From Pelagibius sp048268885 (lineage in GTDB: Bacteria; Pseudomonadota; Alphaproteobacteria; Kiloniellales; Kiloniellaceae): 64,000 nt of DNA. Below are positions 52,124 to 59,654 of this stretch, piece by piece; position 1 is the stretch's first letter, and each line of letters begins with the position of its first letter. Where the stretch lies: the NCBI GenBank assembly GCA_048268885.1, contig JBLWUP010000007.1, positions 106,128 through 170,127 of the forward strand, in the 5' to 3' direction. Position numbers and translations under genes: made by a program. A model generated the notes under the pieces. It searched no databases, was not told the origin of the DNA, and worked only from the letters and a program-made list of their open reading frames with translations.

Positions 52124-53284
52124 GTGGCGATCGACAAAGGCCAATTTTCCGACGTGACCGCAGTCGCTCAGGCATTGCAGCCGAGCTACCCGGTCTACTG
52201 CGTGCGGCCGGAGGTGCTGGCCGGCGCGGCGCGGCGCTTCATCAGCCAGTTTCCGGGCACCGTCCTCTACGCGGTGAAGTGCAATCCGCACCCCATGGTC
52301 TTGAAAGCCCTCTACAAGGGCGGCGTGCGCCACTTCGACACGGCGTCGCTGGCGGAGATCGCCCAGATCTCCGATGCCTACAGCGATGCCCATACCTACT
52401 TCATGCACCCGGTGAAGGCGCGGGCGGTCATCACCTCGGCGCAAAAGGTTTACGGCGTCCGCCACTTCGTGGTCGACCATATCGACGAGCTGGACAAGGT
52501 CACCGAAGAGGTCGGGGCCCAGGGCAACACGATCATCGTGCGGGTGAACACCCCGCCGGCCAACGACGCGCTGTACCATCTCGCCGCCAAGTTCGGCGCG
52601 GATCCGGAGGAGGCGGCCGCCTTGATGAAGGCCGCGAGTGGGCGCGGGTGCACGGTCGGCCTGGCTTTCCACGTCGGTTCCCAATGCCGCAGCCCGGAGG
52701 CCTATGGCACGGCGCTGGAGATTCTCGGCGGCATCATCCGCCAGGCCGGGGTCGCGCCGGTCTGCATCGACGTCGGCGGCGGCTTTCCCGCCGCTTACGG
52801 CGACCGGCCGGTGCCCGCGCTGGACACCTACATGGCGACCATTCGCGACGGGCTGAAACAGCTGAAGCTGAACCCGACCGTGGACATCTTCGCCGAGCCG
52901 GGGCGGGCGCTGGTCGCCCATGGCTGCTCGCTCTTGACGCAGGTGCAGCTGCGCAAGGACAACCGCCTCTATATCAACGACGGCATTTACGGCAGCCTCT
53001 CGGAGATGTCGCAGGTGGCCATCCGCCTGCCGGCGCGCCTGATCCGCTTGCAGGGGACGCCCTCCGAGAAGCTCGGCGACTTCGTGCTGAACGGCCCGAC
53101 CTGCGACTCCCTGGACGTGCTGCCGGGCACCTTTGCTCTGCCGGAAGATGTCCGCGAGGGCGATTGGATCGAGATCGATCAGGTCGGCGCTTATTCAAAT
53201 GCCTTGGCGACCCGCTTCAACGGGTTCCATCCCGAGACCTTCGTGGAGGTCTTCGATACGCCGCCGGCCCTGGCGGCGGCCTGA
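52124..53284 (+). CDS. Type III PLP-dependent decarboxylase (ornithine decarboxylase-like)
   Basis: A 386-residue fold-type III (alanine-racemase barrel) decarboxylase. Schiff-base Lys52 in LYAVKCNPHP, HVGSQC, glycine-rich DVGGGFPA, AEPGRALV and the dimer-donated GPTCDSLDVL containing the catalytic Cys-Asp. This matches the ornithine (or lysine/ornithine) decarboxylases of alphaproteobacteria that make putrescine. GTG start at 52124. Diaminopimelate decarboxylases are longer and differ at the last motif, so LysA is unlikely. Confidence 0.87.
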   Translation: MAIDKGQFSDVTAVAQALQPSYPVYCVRPEVLAGAARRFISQFPGTVLYAVKCNPHPMVLKALYKGGVRHFDTASLAEIAQISDAYSDAHTYFMHPVKARAVITSAQKVYGVRHFVVDHIDELDKVTEEVGAQGNTIIVRVNTPPANDALYHLAAKFGADPEEAAALMKAASGRGCTVGLAFHVGSQCRSPEAYGTALEILGGIIRQAGVAPVCIDVGGGFPAAYGDRPVPALDTYMATIRDGLKQLKLNPTVDIFAEPGRALVAHGCSLLTQVQLRKDNRLYINDGIYGSLSEMSQVAIRLPARLIRLQGTPSEKLGDFVLNGPTCDSLDVLPGTFALPEDVREGDWIEIDQVGAYSNALATRFNGFHPETFVEVFDTPPALAAA

Positions 53285-53290
53285 CGGGCG

Positions 53291-54142
53291 ATGGCCGACC
53301 CGCGCGAAGACCGACTTTTCTGCCTGTCGAAGACCGGCTTTCACCAGCTGGCCTACCGCGAGAGCGGGCCGGATCATCCCGTCCCGATCGTCTGCCTGCA
53401 TGGCCTGGCACGGCACGCGCGCGATTTCGACAATCTGGCCGCGGCCCTGGCGGCGGCGGGACGGCGGGTCGTCTGCGCCGATGTCGTCGGCCGGGGCGAG
53501 AGCGGCTGGCTGCGCGATCCCATGGACTACGGCTACCCGCAGTACCTGGCCGATACGGCGACGCTTATCGCCCGGCTCGGCAGCCGCCAGGTGGACATCG
53601 TCGGCACTTCGATGGGCGGTCTGATCGGCATGATGCTGGCCGCGCAAGCGGACGCGCCGATCCGCCGCCTGGTGATCAACGACGTCGGCCCCTTCATTCC
53701 CAAGGCGGCGCTCGAACGCATTCTCGACTACTTCGGCAAGGACCCGCGATTTTCCGACCTGGCCGAGGCGGAGGCCTACCACCGGCGGGTCTATCGCAGC
53801 TTCGGAGATCTCAGCGACGCCCAATGGCGCCACCTCACCGAGACCTCGTTGCGCCGGGACGGCGCGCAGTGGCGTCTGCACTACGATCCCCGCATCGCCC
53901 TGCCGCTGCGCGAGGCGGAAATCGCCGACGTCGATCTCTGGCCGCTTTGGGATGCGGTTCACTGTCCCACGCTGGTCCTGCGCGGCGCGGAGTCCGATCT
54001 GCTGCTGCCGGAAACCGCGGCGGAGATGCGTGCGCGGGGGCCGCGTGCCGAGTTGATCGAGGTTGCCGGCTGCGGCCATGCGCCGGCCTTGCTGGATGCC
54101 GATCAGATCGACCCTGTGCGGGATTGGCTGATCGCCGGATGA
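53291..54142 (+). CDS. Alpha/beta hydrolase
   Basis: A 283-residue alpha/beta-hydrolase with oxyanion HGLARHARDFD, nucleophile elbow GTSMGG, a cap region (about 130-195), and the likely acid and His in RGAESDLLLPE and GCGHAPAL. Substrate unknown. It starts six bases after the decarboxylase stop and its own stop overlaps the next hydrolase (ATGA), so decarboxylase and the two hydrolases are likely co-expressed. Confidence 0.8.
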   Translation: MADPREDRLFCLSKTGFHQLAYRESGPDHPVPIVCLHGLARHARDFDNLAAALAAAGRRVVCADVVGRGESGWLRDPMDYGYPQYLADTATLIARLGSRQVDIVGTSMGGLIGMMLAAQADAPIRRLVINDVGPFIPKAALERILDYFGKDPRFSDLAEAEAYHRRVYRSFGDLSDAQWRHLTETSLRRDGAQWRLHYDPRIALPLREAEIADVDLWPLWDAVHCPTLVLRGAESDLLLPETAAEMRARGPRAELIEVAGCGHAPALLDADQIDPVRDWLIAG

Positions 54143-55146
54143 ACCCCGCGGCTTCCAGCGTAGCACTGGACGCCGGGGCGTTCCGGCCGCGGTTTCCCTG
54201 GCTTGGTGGTGATCTGCAGACGCTGCGCAATTTCCTGCTGAGGCCGCATCACGAACTGGATCCCTGGCCGGCGCAGCGTCTGGAGCTGCCGATGCGCGAT
54301 GGCAGCGGCGACCGCCTGGTCGGCGCCCTGCACCGGGCGGGGCGGGAGACAACGCCGCTCGTCGTTCTGATCCATGGTCTCACGGGCTGCGAGGACAGCC
54401 TCTATGTGCGCGGCACGGCCGCCTTTTGGCTGGCGCGGGGCCACGCCGTCCTGCGGCTCAATCTGCGCGGCGCCGGCCCGTCGCGGCCCTTCTGTCGCCA
54501 GCACTATCACGCCGGGCGTAGTGCGGACCTGCGAGATGCTCTGCTGGCGCTGGCCGAGATGCCGGGCGTCATTCCCGATGCCGGGCTCTATCTCGTCGGC
54601 TATTCGCTCGGCGCCAACATGCTGCTGCGCTTCCTGGCGGAGGAGGCGGCGGCTTTTCCGGTCCGCGCCGCCCTCAGCGTCTCGGCGCCCATCGATCTCA
54701 AGGCCGCGCAGCTCTGCCTGATGACGCTGCGCAACTGGGTCTATCACCGCCATCTGCTGTCCGGGATGCGCGCCGAGGCTCTGGCGGCGCCGCGGGAACT
54801 GTCGCCGGCCGAGCGGGCGGCGATCGTCAGCGCGGACAGTGTCTACGCCTATGATGAGCAGGTGATCGCGCCGCGCAACGGCTTTGCCGGGGCCGAGGAT
54901 TACTACCGGCAATGCTCGGGCCTGCGCTTTCTCCCGGCGATCAAGACACCGACCCTGCTGGTGCAGGCCAAGGACGACCCTTGGATTCCCTCTGCCGCTT
55001 ACGAAGCGTTCGATTGGCACGCGCACCCGGCGCTGAAGCTGCTGTTGACCGGCTCGGGCGGGCATGTCGGGTTTCACGGCCGCGGCGCCGCGGCGGCCTG
55101 GTACGACCTGGCGGCGGAATCCTTTTTCGACCGCCTGCGGAAATGA
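54139..55146 (+). CDS. YheT/EMB8-family alpha/beta hydrolase
   Basis: A 335-residue hydrolase of the COG0429 family. It contains the family's typical PRFPWLGGDLQTLRNFLLR entry, HGLTGCEDS, LNLRGAGPS, nucleophile elbow GYSLGAN, AKDDPWIP (acid) and GGHVGF (His). The real start is the ATG at 54139, overlapping the previous stop; the much longer open frame from 52279 is a shadow of the genes before it. Function is unassigned; relatives hydrolyse short esters or lipids. A strong terminator follows. Confidence 0.87.
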   Translation: MNPAASSVALDAGAFRPRFPWLGGDLQTLRNFLLRPHHELDPWPAQRLELPMRDGSGDRLVGALHRAGRETTPLVVLIHGLTGCEDSLYVRGTAAFWLARGHAVLRLNLRGAGPSRPFCRQHYHAGRSADLRDALLALAEMPGVIPDAGLYLVGYSLGANMLLRFLAEEAAAFPVRAALSVSAPIDLKAAQLCLMTLRNWVYHRHLLSGMRAEALAAPRELSPAERAAIVSADSVYAYDEQVIAPRNGFAGAEDYYRQCSGLRFLPAIKTPTLLVQAKDDPWIPSAAYEAFDWHAHPALKLLLTGSGGHVGFHGRGAAAAWYDLAAESFFDRLRK

Positions 55147-55166
55147 TTTCTGGATCTCAACGGCAA

Positions 55167-55202
55167 AGGCCGGCAGCCGTCTGGCTGCCGGCCTCTTTTT
55201 TT
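55167..55202 (+). terminator. Intrinsic terminator after the hydrolase operon
   Basis: AGGCCGGCAGCC (55167-55178) pairs fully with GGCTGCCGGCCT (55183-55194) around a GTCT loop, followed by CTTTTTTT (55195-55202). A textbook terminator; on the minus strand it may also stop the convergent peroxiredoxin transcript. Confidence 0.95.
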
Positions 55203-55219
55203 GTCCCCGCCCGAAGGAC

Positions 55220-55852
55220 TCAGCGCGGCTGTTTCACGACCCGCAGATAGGGCTTCTGCTCGTCCCAGCCGTCCGGGAACATTTTCTTGGCGTCGTCATT
55301 GCTGACGGCCGGCACGATGATGCAGTCGCCGCCCTGCTTCCAGTTCACCGGCGTCGCCACCTTGTGCTTGTCGGTCAGCTGCAGGGAGTCGATGACCCGC
55401 AGCAGCTCGTCGAAGTTGCGGCCGGTGCTGGCCGGATAGGTCAGCGTGAGGCGGATCTTCTTGTTGGGATCGATCACGAAGACCGAGCGTACCGTGAGGG
55501 TGTCGTTCGCGTTGGGATGGATCATCCCGTAGAGATCGGCCACCTTGCGGTCGGGGTCCGCCAGCAGCGGGAAGTTGAGGGCGCAGCCCTGGGTTTCCTC
55601 GATATCGCCGACCCAGGCCTTGTGATCGCTCAGCGGATCGACGGAAAGGCCGAGCACCTTCACGTTGCGCTTGTCGAACTCCGCCTTCAGTTTGGAGACT
55701 TCGCCGAGTTCGGTGGTGCAGACCGGCGTGAAGTCCTTGGGGTGAGAGAACAGCACCACCCAGCTGTCGGCGCCATAGTCGTGCAGTGAAATCTTGCCGG
55801 CGGTGGAGTCTGCGGTGAAATCCGGTGCGGTATCGCCCAATTGTAACGCCAT
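55220..55852 (-). CDS. Peroxiredoxin, 1-Cys (Prx6) type
   Basis: A 210-residue thiol peroxidase. The peroxidatic Cys45 is in the Prx6-type DFTPVCTTELG; the C-terminal arm (VATPVNWKQGGDCIIVP) is also typical of Prx6. It reduces hydrogen peroxide and organic hydroperoxides. The ATG at 55852 has a perfect AGGAGG eight bases upstream; the upstream extension of the frame lies inside hemB and is not used. Single gene, convergent with the hydrolase operon. Confidence 0.94.
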   Translation of the reverse strand: MALQLGDTAPDFTADSTAGKISLHDYGADSWVVLFSHPKDFTPVCTTELGEVSKLKAEFDKRNVKVLGLSVDPLSDHKAWVGDIEETQGCALNFPLLADPDRKVADLYGMIHPNANDTLTVRSVFVIDPNKKIRLTLTYPASTGRNFDELLRVIDSLQLTDKHKVATPVNWKQGGDCIIVPAVSNDDAKKMFPDGWDEQKPYLRVVKQPR

Positions 55853-55968
55853 TGTCGTGTCCTCCTTCATTGTGTCGTTGTTCTTGACTGAAGACGTGGT
55901 GATCTTTGCCTCAACCTCAAGGGAGGCGGAGGGATCTTTACCGGCTTTGGCGGCGTTGCGAGCGGCTG

Positions 55969-57042
55969 TCAGCCGGCCTTGAGCAGCTTGGCCGCCTCGA
56001 CCGCCGCGTAGGTCAGCACGGCATCGGCACCGGCGCGCTTGAAGGACATGAGGCTTTCCATGACCGCCCGGTCGTTGTCGAGCCAGCCGTTCTGCGCGGC
56101 GGCCTTCAGCATCGCGAACTCGCCGCTCACCTGGTAGGCGAGGGTGGGAACCGCGAAGGTTTCTTTCACCCGCCGGACGATGTCGAGGTAAGGCAGGCCC
56201 GGCTTGATCATCACCATGTCGGCGCCCTCCTGCAGGTCGAGGGCGACCTCGCGCAGGGCTTCGTCGCTGTTGGCCGGGTCCATCTGATAGGTCTTCTTGT
56301 CGCCCGTCAGGCTGTTGCCGGAACCGACGGCCTCGCGGAAGGGGCCGTAGAAGCAGCTCGCGTACTTGGCGGCATAGGCGATGATCTGCACCTCCTGCAG
56401 GCCGTGGCCGTCCAGGGCTTCGCGGATGGCGCCGATGCGCCCGTCCATCATGTCGGAGGGGGCGACCACGTCGCAGCCGGCCTCGGCCTGGACGATGGCC
56501 TGCTGGCACAGCAGGTCCAGTGTCTCGTCGTTGAGGATTTTGCCGCCGCGCAGCAGACCGTCATGGCCGTCGCTGTTGTAGGGGTCGAGGGCGACGTCGC
56601 AGATGATCCCGACCTCGGGAAAGGCGCGTTTCACCTCCCGCACGGCCTGACACACCAGGTTGTCGGGGTTCAGCGCTTCGCGCGCATCGGGGGTCTTCAG
56701 CGTCTCGTCGGTGTAGGGGAAGAGGGCGACGGCGGAGATGCCCTGTTCGGCCGCGGCGCCGATCACATCGACCAGACAGTCGAGGCCCAGACGCTCGACA
56801 CCGGGCATGGCCTCGAGCGGCTGCTTGCCGCCGGCGCCGTGGACGAAAACCGGCCAGATCAGGTCTTCGGTCCCCAAGCGGTTCTCGGCGACCATGCGGC
56901 GCACCCAGGCGCTGCTGCGGTTGCGGCGCATGCGGACCTGCGGAAAGGCCCCCAGGGCGTCGGGGCAGTGGGCGGAGCCTTCCGCGCTGTCCTGCGCCAC
57001 GGGCCGCAGGGTCGCGCCGCTCTTCCGGACAATCTCGCTCAT
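55969..57042 (-). CDS. hemB: Delta-aminolevulinic acid dehydratase (porphobilinogen synthase)
   Basis: A 357-residue HemB joining two 5-aminolevulinate molecules to porphobilinogen. Both active-site lysines are present (AYAAKYASCFYGPF and MIKPGLPYLDIV). The metal loop reads CDVALDPYNSDGHDG, with Asp in place of the zinc-binding cysteines, so it is the magnesium-dependent type. I start at the ATG at 57042, which has GGGAGAG five bases upstream; 33 further in-frame residues to 57141 are less likely. Confidence 0.94.
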   Translation of the reverse strand: MSEIVRKSGATLRPVAQDSAEGSAHCPDALGAFPQVRMRRNRSSAWVRRMVAENRLGTEDLIWPVFVHGAGGKQPLEAMPGVERLGLDCLVDVIGAAAEQGISAVALFPYTDETLKTPDAREALNPDNLVCQAVREVKRAFPEVGIICDVALDPYNSDGHDGLLRGGKILNDETLDLLCQQAIVQAEAGCDVVAPSDMMDGRIGAIREALDGHGLQEVQIIAYAAKYASCFYGPFREAVGSGNSLTGDKKTYQMDPANSDEALREVALDLQEGADMVMIKPGLPYLDIVRRVKETFAVPTLAYQVSGEFAMLKAAAQNGWLDNDRAVMESLMSFKRAGADAVLTYAAVEAAKLLKAG

Positions 57043-57201
57043 TTTCTCTCCCGCTGCACTGGTGCCCGCTCCCTGGGCCGGTTGGTCCGGCATCCCTGGC
57101 GGTGCGGCGAGTTTAGTGTCCCGGGGATCGGGGCACAACATGCCCCGGGACCGCTCCCGGGGCCACCGTATCCGGCGGCCCCGGACGCCATTGCGGCCGG
57201 A

Positions 57202-58524
57202 CTACTCGGCGGCGACGGCGCCGCGCGACTTGGCCAGCGCCTGGTCGAGGTCGGCCAGGATGTCGTCGATGTGCTCCAGGCCGATCGACAGGCGCACGTA
57301 GCCGTCGGTCACGCCGGTGGCCAACTGGTCCTCTGCAGAAAGCTGCGAATGCGTGGTCGAGGCGGGATGGATCGCCAGGCTGCGGGCGTCGCCGATGTTG
57401 GCGACGTGGTAGAGCAGTTGCAGACCGTCGATGAAGCGGCGCCCGGCTTCCAGGCCGCCGGCCAGTTCAAAGCCGACGAGGCCGCCGTAGCCGCCGTTGA
57501 GGTAGGCATCCGCCCGCCGGCGGCTCTCACCTTCCTGCAGCGAGGGGTGGATGACCTTGGTCACCTCGGGATGTCCTTCCAGGAACTTGGCCACGGCGGC
57601 GCCGTTGCGGCTGTGCTCGCGGATGCGCAGCGGCAGCGTCTCCAGGCCCTGCAGGAACAGGAAGGCGTTGAAGGGGCTCATGGCGTAGCCGAGGTCGCGC
57701 TGCAGCGTGACCCGCGCCTTCAGCACATAGGCGATGGGTCCCAGCGGCTTGACGGCTTCGGTCCAGACCGCGCCGTGGTAGCTCGGGTCCGGCTGGTTGA
57801 GCGACGGGAAGCGGTCCGCGTGCTTTTCCCAGTCGAAAGTGCCGCCGTCCACCAGGATGCCGCCGATCGAGGTGCCGTGGCCGCCGATGTACTTGGTGGT
57901 CGAGTAGACGACGATGTGCGCGCCGTGCTTCAGCGGCTGGCAGATGACCGGCGCGGCCGTGTTGTCGAGGATCAACGGCACGCCCAGCTCTTCGCCGATG
58001 GCCGCGACCTCGCTGATCGGGAAGACCTGCAACTTCGGGTTCGGCAGGGTCTCGCCATAGTAGGCGCGGGTGCGGTCGTCGGTGGCGCGGCGGAAGTTCT
58101 CCGGGTCGCTGGGATCGACGAAGCGGACCTCGATGCCGAAGGTCTTGAAGGTGTTCGCGAAGAGGTTCCAGGTGCCGCCGTAAAGGTCCGTAGAGCTGAC
58201 GATGTTGTCGCCGGCAGCGGCGATGTTCTGGATCGCGATGGCCGAGGCGGCCTGGCCGGAAGAAACGGCAAGCGCGGCGGCGCCGCCTTCCAGCGCGGTG
58301 ATGCGCTGCTCCAGGACGTCGCAGGTCGGATTCATGATCCGCGTGTAGATGTTCCCCAGTTCCTTCAGCGCGAAGAGGTTGGCCGCGTGGCCGCTGTCCT
58401 GGAACTCGTAGGAGGTGGTCTGGTAGATCGGCACCGCCACAGATCCGGTGTGCGGATCGCTGCGATAGCCGGCGTGGAGCGCGAGGGTTTCGGGATTGGT
58501 CGTGGACTTTGTTGAGTCTGCCAT
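57202..58524 (-). CDS. metY: O-acetylhomoserine sulfhydrylase
   Basis: A 440-residue Cys/Met PLP enzyme. LALHAGYRSDPHTGSVAVPIYQT at the N-terminus, YTRIMNPT, SSGQAASAIAIQNI and the Schiff-base Lys in YSTTKYIGGHG match MetY, which makes homocysteine from O-acetylhomoserine and sulfide. The start at 58524 has GAAAGGG eight bases upstream. Its 5' leader holds two SAM-II-type aptamers and a terminator, exactly the control expected for methionine synthesis. Confidence 0.94.
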   Translation of the reverse strand: MADSTKSTTNPETLALHAGYRSDPHTGSVAVPIYQTTSYEFQDSGHAANLFALKELGNIYTRIMNPTCDVLEQRITALEGGAAALAVSSGQAASAIAIQNIAAAGDNIVSSTDLYGGTWNLFANTFKTFGIEVRFVDPSDPENFRRATDDRTRAYYGETLPNPKLQVFPISEVAAIGEELGVPLILDNTAAPVICQPLKHGAHIVVYSTTKYIGGHGTSIGGILVDGGTFDWEKHADRFPSLNQPDPSYHGAVWTEAVKPLGPIAYVLKARVTLQRDLGYAMSPFNAFLFLQGLETLPLRIREHSRNGAAVAKFLEGHPEVTKVIHPSLQEGESRRRADAYLNGGYGGLVGFELAGGLEAGRRFIDGLQLLYHVANIGDARSLAIHPASTTHSQLSAEDQLATGVTDGYVRLSIGLEHIDDILADLDQALAKSRGAVAAE

Positions 58525-58580
58525 GGTCGGGCCCTTTCAGTTTGACGTTCGTGTTTCCCTGAGGGGCCCCAGCAGGGACT

Positions 58581-58631
58581 GGTTTTTTAGCTTTTGGTCA
58601 CGCGGAGCAAGCTTCCCCTCAAATCACCGCG
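58581..58631 (-). promoter_or_regulatory. SAM-II riboswitch aptamer, downstream copy (metY leader)
   Basis: Read on the minus strand from 58631. P1 is CGCGG (58631-58627) with CCGCG (58605-58601). The loop starts with conserved GAUUUG (58625-58620). Pseudoknot P2 is AGCUU (58613-58609) with AAGCU (58593-58589), then an A-rich strand and CC (58582-58581) that can pair with GG in the loop (58618-58615). The conserved elements GGUGAUUUG, GCUUGC, CGCGUGA and AAGCUAAAAAA follow the SAM-II (metA/SAM-alpha) consensus. It ends 57 bases before the metY ATG, so translational control is likely. Confidence 0.9.
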
Positions 58632-58672
58632 GGCCCGTTGTGGGGTGGGCCAGACCTAAAGAACTTCCAAAC

Positions 58673-58701
58673 AAAAAAACCGCCGCGGCAAGCCGGGCGG
58701 T
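58673..58701 (-). terminator. Intrinsic terminator between the two SAM-II aptamers
   Basis: On the minus strand ACCGCC (58701-58696) pairs with GGCGGT (58684-58679), extended inward by CGG/CCG (58695-58693 with 58688-58686, one bulged C) around a CTTG loop, followed by seven T (58679-58673). It stands directly after the upstream aptamer and before the downstream aptamer. Confidence 0.9.
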
Positions 58702-58706
58702 CGTGA

Positions 58707-58761
58707 CCACTCGTTTAGCCGCATTTTTTACGCGCCCGCAAGCTGAGAACAAATCGGCGCA
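58707..58761 (-). promoter_or_regulatory. SAM-II riboswitch aptamer, upstream copy (metY leader)
   Basis: Read on the minus strand. P1 is GCGCC (58760-58756) with GGCGC (58736-58732). The loop starts GAUUUG (58755-58750). Pseudoknot P2 is AGCUUGC (58744-58738, one bulged U) with GCGGCU (58722-58717), and P2b is CUC (58747-58745) with GAG (58712-58710); the A-rich strand and GGCUAAA are in place. Stem sequences differ from the downstream copy yet still pair, so structure rather than sequence is conserved. A terminator follows at once. Confidence 0.82.
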
Positions 58762-58768
58762 GAGCCGG

Positions 58769-58798
58769 ATCAAAGCCCCGAACACCTCCTGTTGTCAA
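58769..58798 (-). promoter_or_regulatory. Putative sigma-70 promoter of the metY leader
   Basis: On the minus strand a perfect -35 TTGACA (58798-58793) is followed after 17-18 bases by CTTTGAT (58775-58769), a weak -10. The expected start of transcription, near 58762, coincides with the first base of the upstream aptamer. Confidence 0.55.
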
Positions 58799-58981
58799 GA
58801 CTGATCTGAGGGGTGATTAGCTTCTCGAGGATGCAAGCTATGGATGGATTAGCGTATTGACCTGAGAACGATTTTAGCCGACAACTACGGCGATTTTTAT
58901 CACGAAACATTTTCTAGTATTGCGAGATAATCGCGATTCGGTCTTGTACCTCAGATTGGTATTCCCGGAGATTGGTCTTCA

Positions 58982-59515
58982 ATGTCTGACGCTGGCAATT
59001 TGGCCCAACTTACCGTTTACAGATTCGACGGCAACGTCTTCCGGAACGAGGAGGGGGCGGAACTCGCCGAATATCCGCCGGTTCTGTCCGAACTGCACAG
59101 CTATTGGCAGTCGCGCCGCCGCGGAGAAGGCTTTCCCGCGCGCAACGATATCGATCCGGTCGACATTCCCGCGCTGCTGGAACATCTCATTCTCGTCGAC
59201 GTGCTGCGCGATCCGCTGGATTTCCGCTACCGGCTTGTCGGTGGGCACATCGTTCAAAACGCCGGGCGGAACGTGCAGGGCAAGACCGTCCGCGGCCTGA
59301 TCGCGGACGGCGGGCCGCGCGCCAAAGCGCTTCAGGCCAAGGCGCTGCACCTCGGTGAAACGCTGGCCGTCGTTCAGGAGCCGGTCTGCATCGAGCTGTC
59401 GTACGCTGCACCGGACGGCGAAGAGCGCAAACGCCTGCAGGGCATCCTGCTTCCCCTGGGCGAACCTGGCGAAGGGATGAACATGGTTCTCGGTGGGCTC
59501 AGCTACCTGAAATAA
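58982..59515 (+). CDS. PAS_5 domain protein
   Basis: A 177-residue protein made almost wholly of the alphaproteobacterial PAS-like domain PF07310: ARNDIDPVDIPALLEHLILVDV, then FRYRLVGGHIVQNAGRNVQGKTV, and a C-terminal ILLPLGEPGEGMNMVLGGLSY. There is no output domain. Function unknown; it may bind a ligand or partner as a stand-alone sensor. It is divergent from metY, with the riboswitch region between them, and is a separate unit from the valine genes that follow. Confidence 0.82.
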   Translation: MSDAGNLAQLTVYRFDGNVFRNEEGAELAEYPPVLSELHSYWQSRRRGEGFPARNDIDPVDIPALLEHLILVDVLRDPLDFRYRLVGGHIVQNAGRNVQGKTVRGLIADGGPRAKALQAKALHLGETLAVVQEPVCIELSYAAPDGEERKRLQGILLPLGEPGEGMNMVLGGLSYLK

Positions 59516-59654
59516 GCCCGGAGACAAGTCTGGGGCCCTGTCTTCCGTCGGTCCGCCGGCCTCTGACGGGCTAGATTGACAGCCGCAAGCTGCACACTAT
59601 CATCGCGGCTCGTCGTTGCATTTCCAAGCGAGAGCCCGCGTCGGGCGTTTCCTG

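Noticed and set aside
55853..56509. Peroxiredoxin fused to an N-terminal region
   Set aside because: The extension is the hemB gene read in another frame; AGGAGG stands just before the ATG at 55852.
58640..58790. Short leader peptide on the minus strand (AGGAGG followed by TTG) before metY
   Set aside because: A frame is open from TTG at 58773, but it coincides base for base with the upstream aptamer and terminator, whose paired structure explains the sequence better; TTG spacing to AGGAGG is also long.
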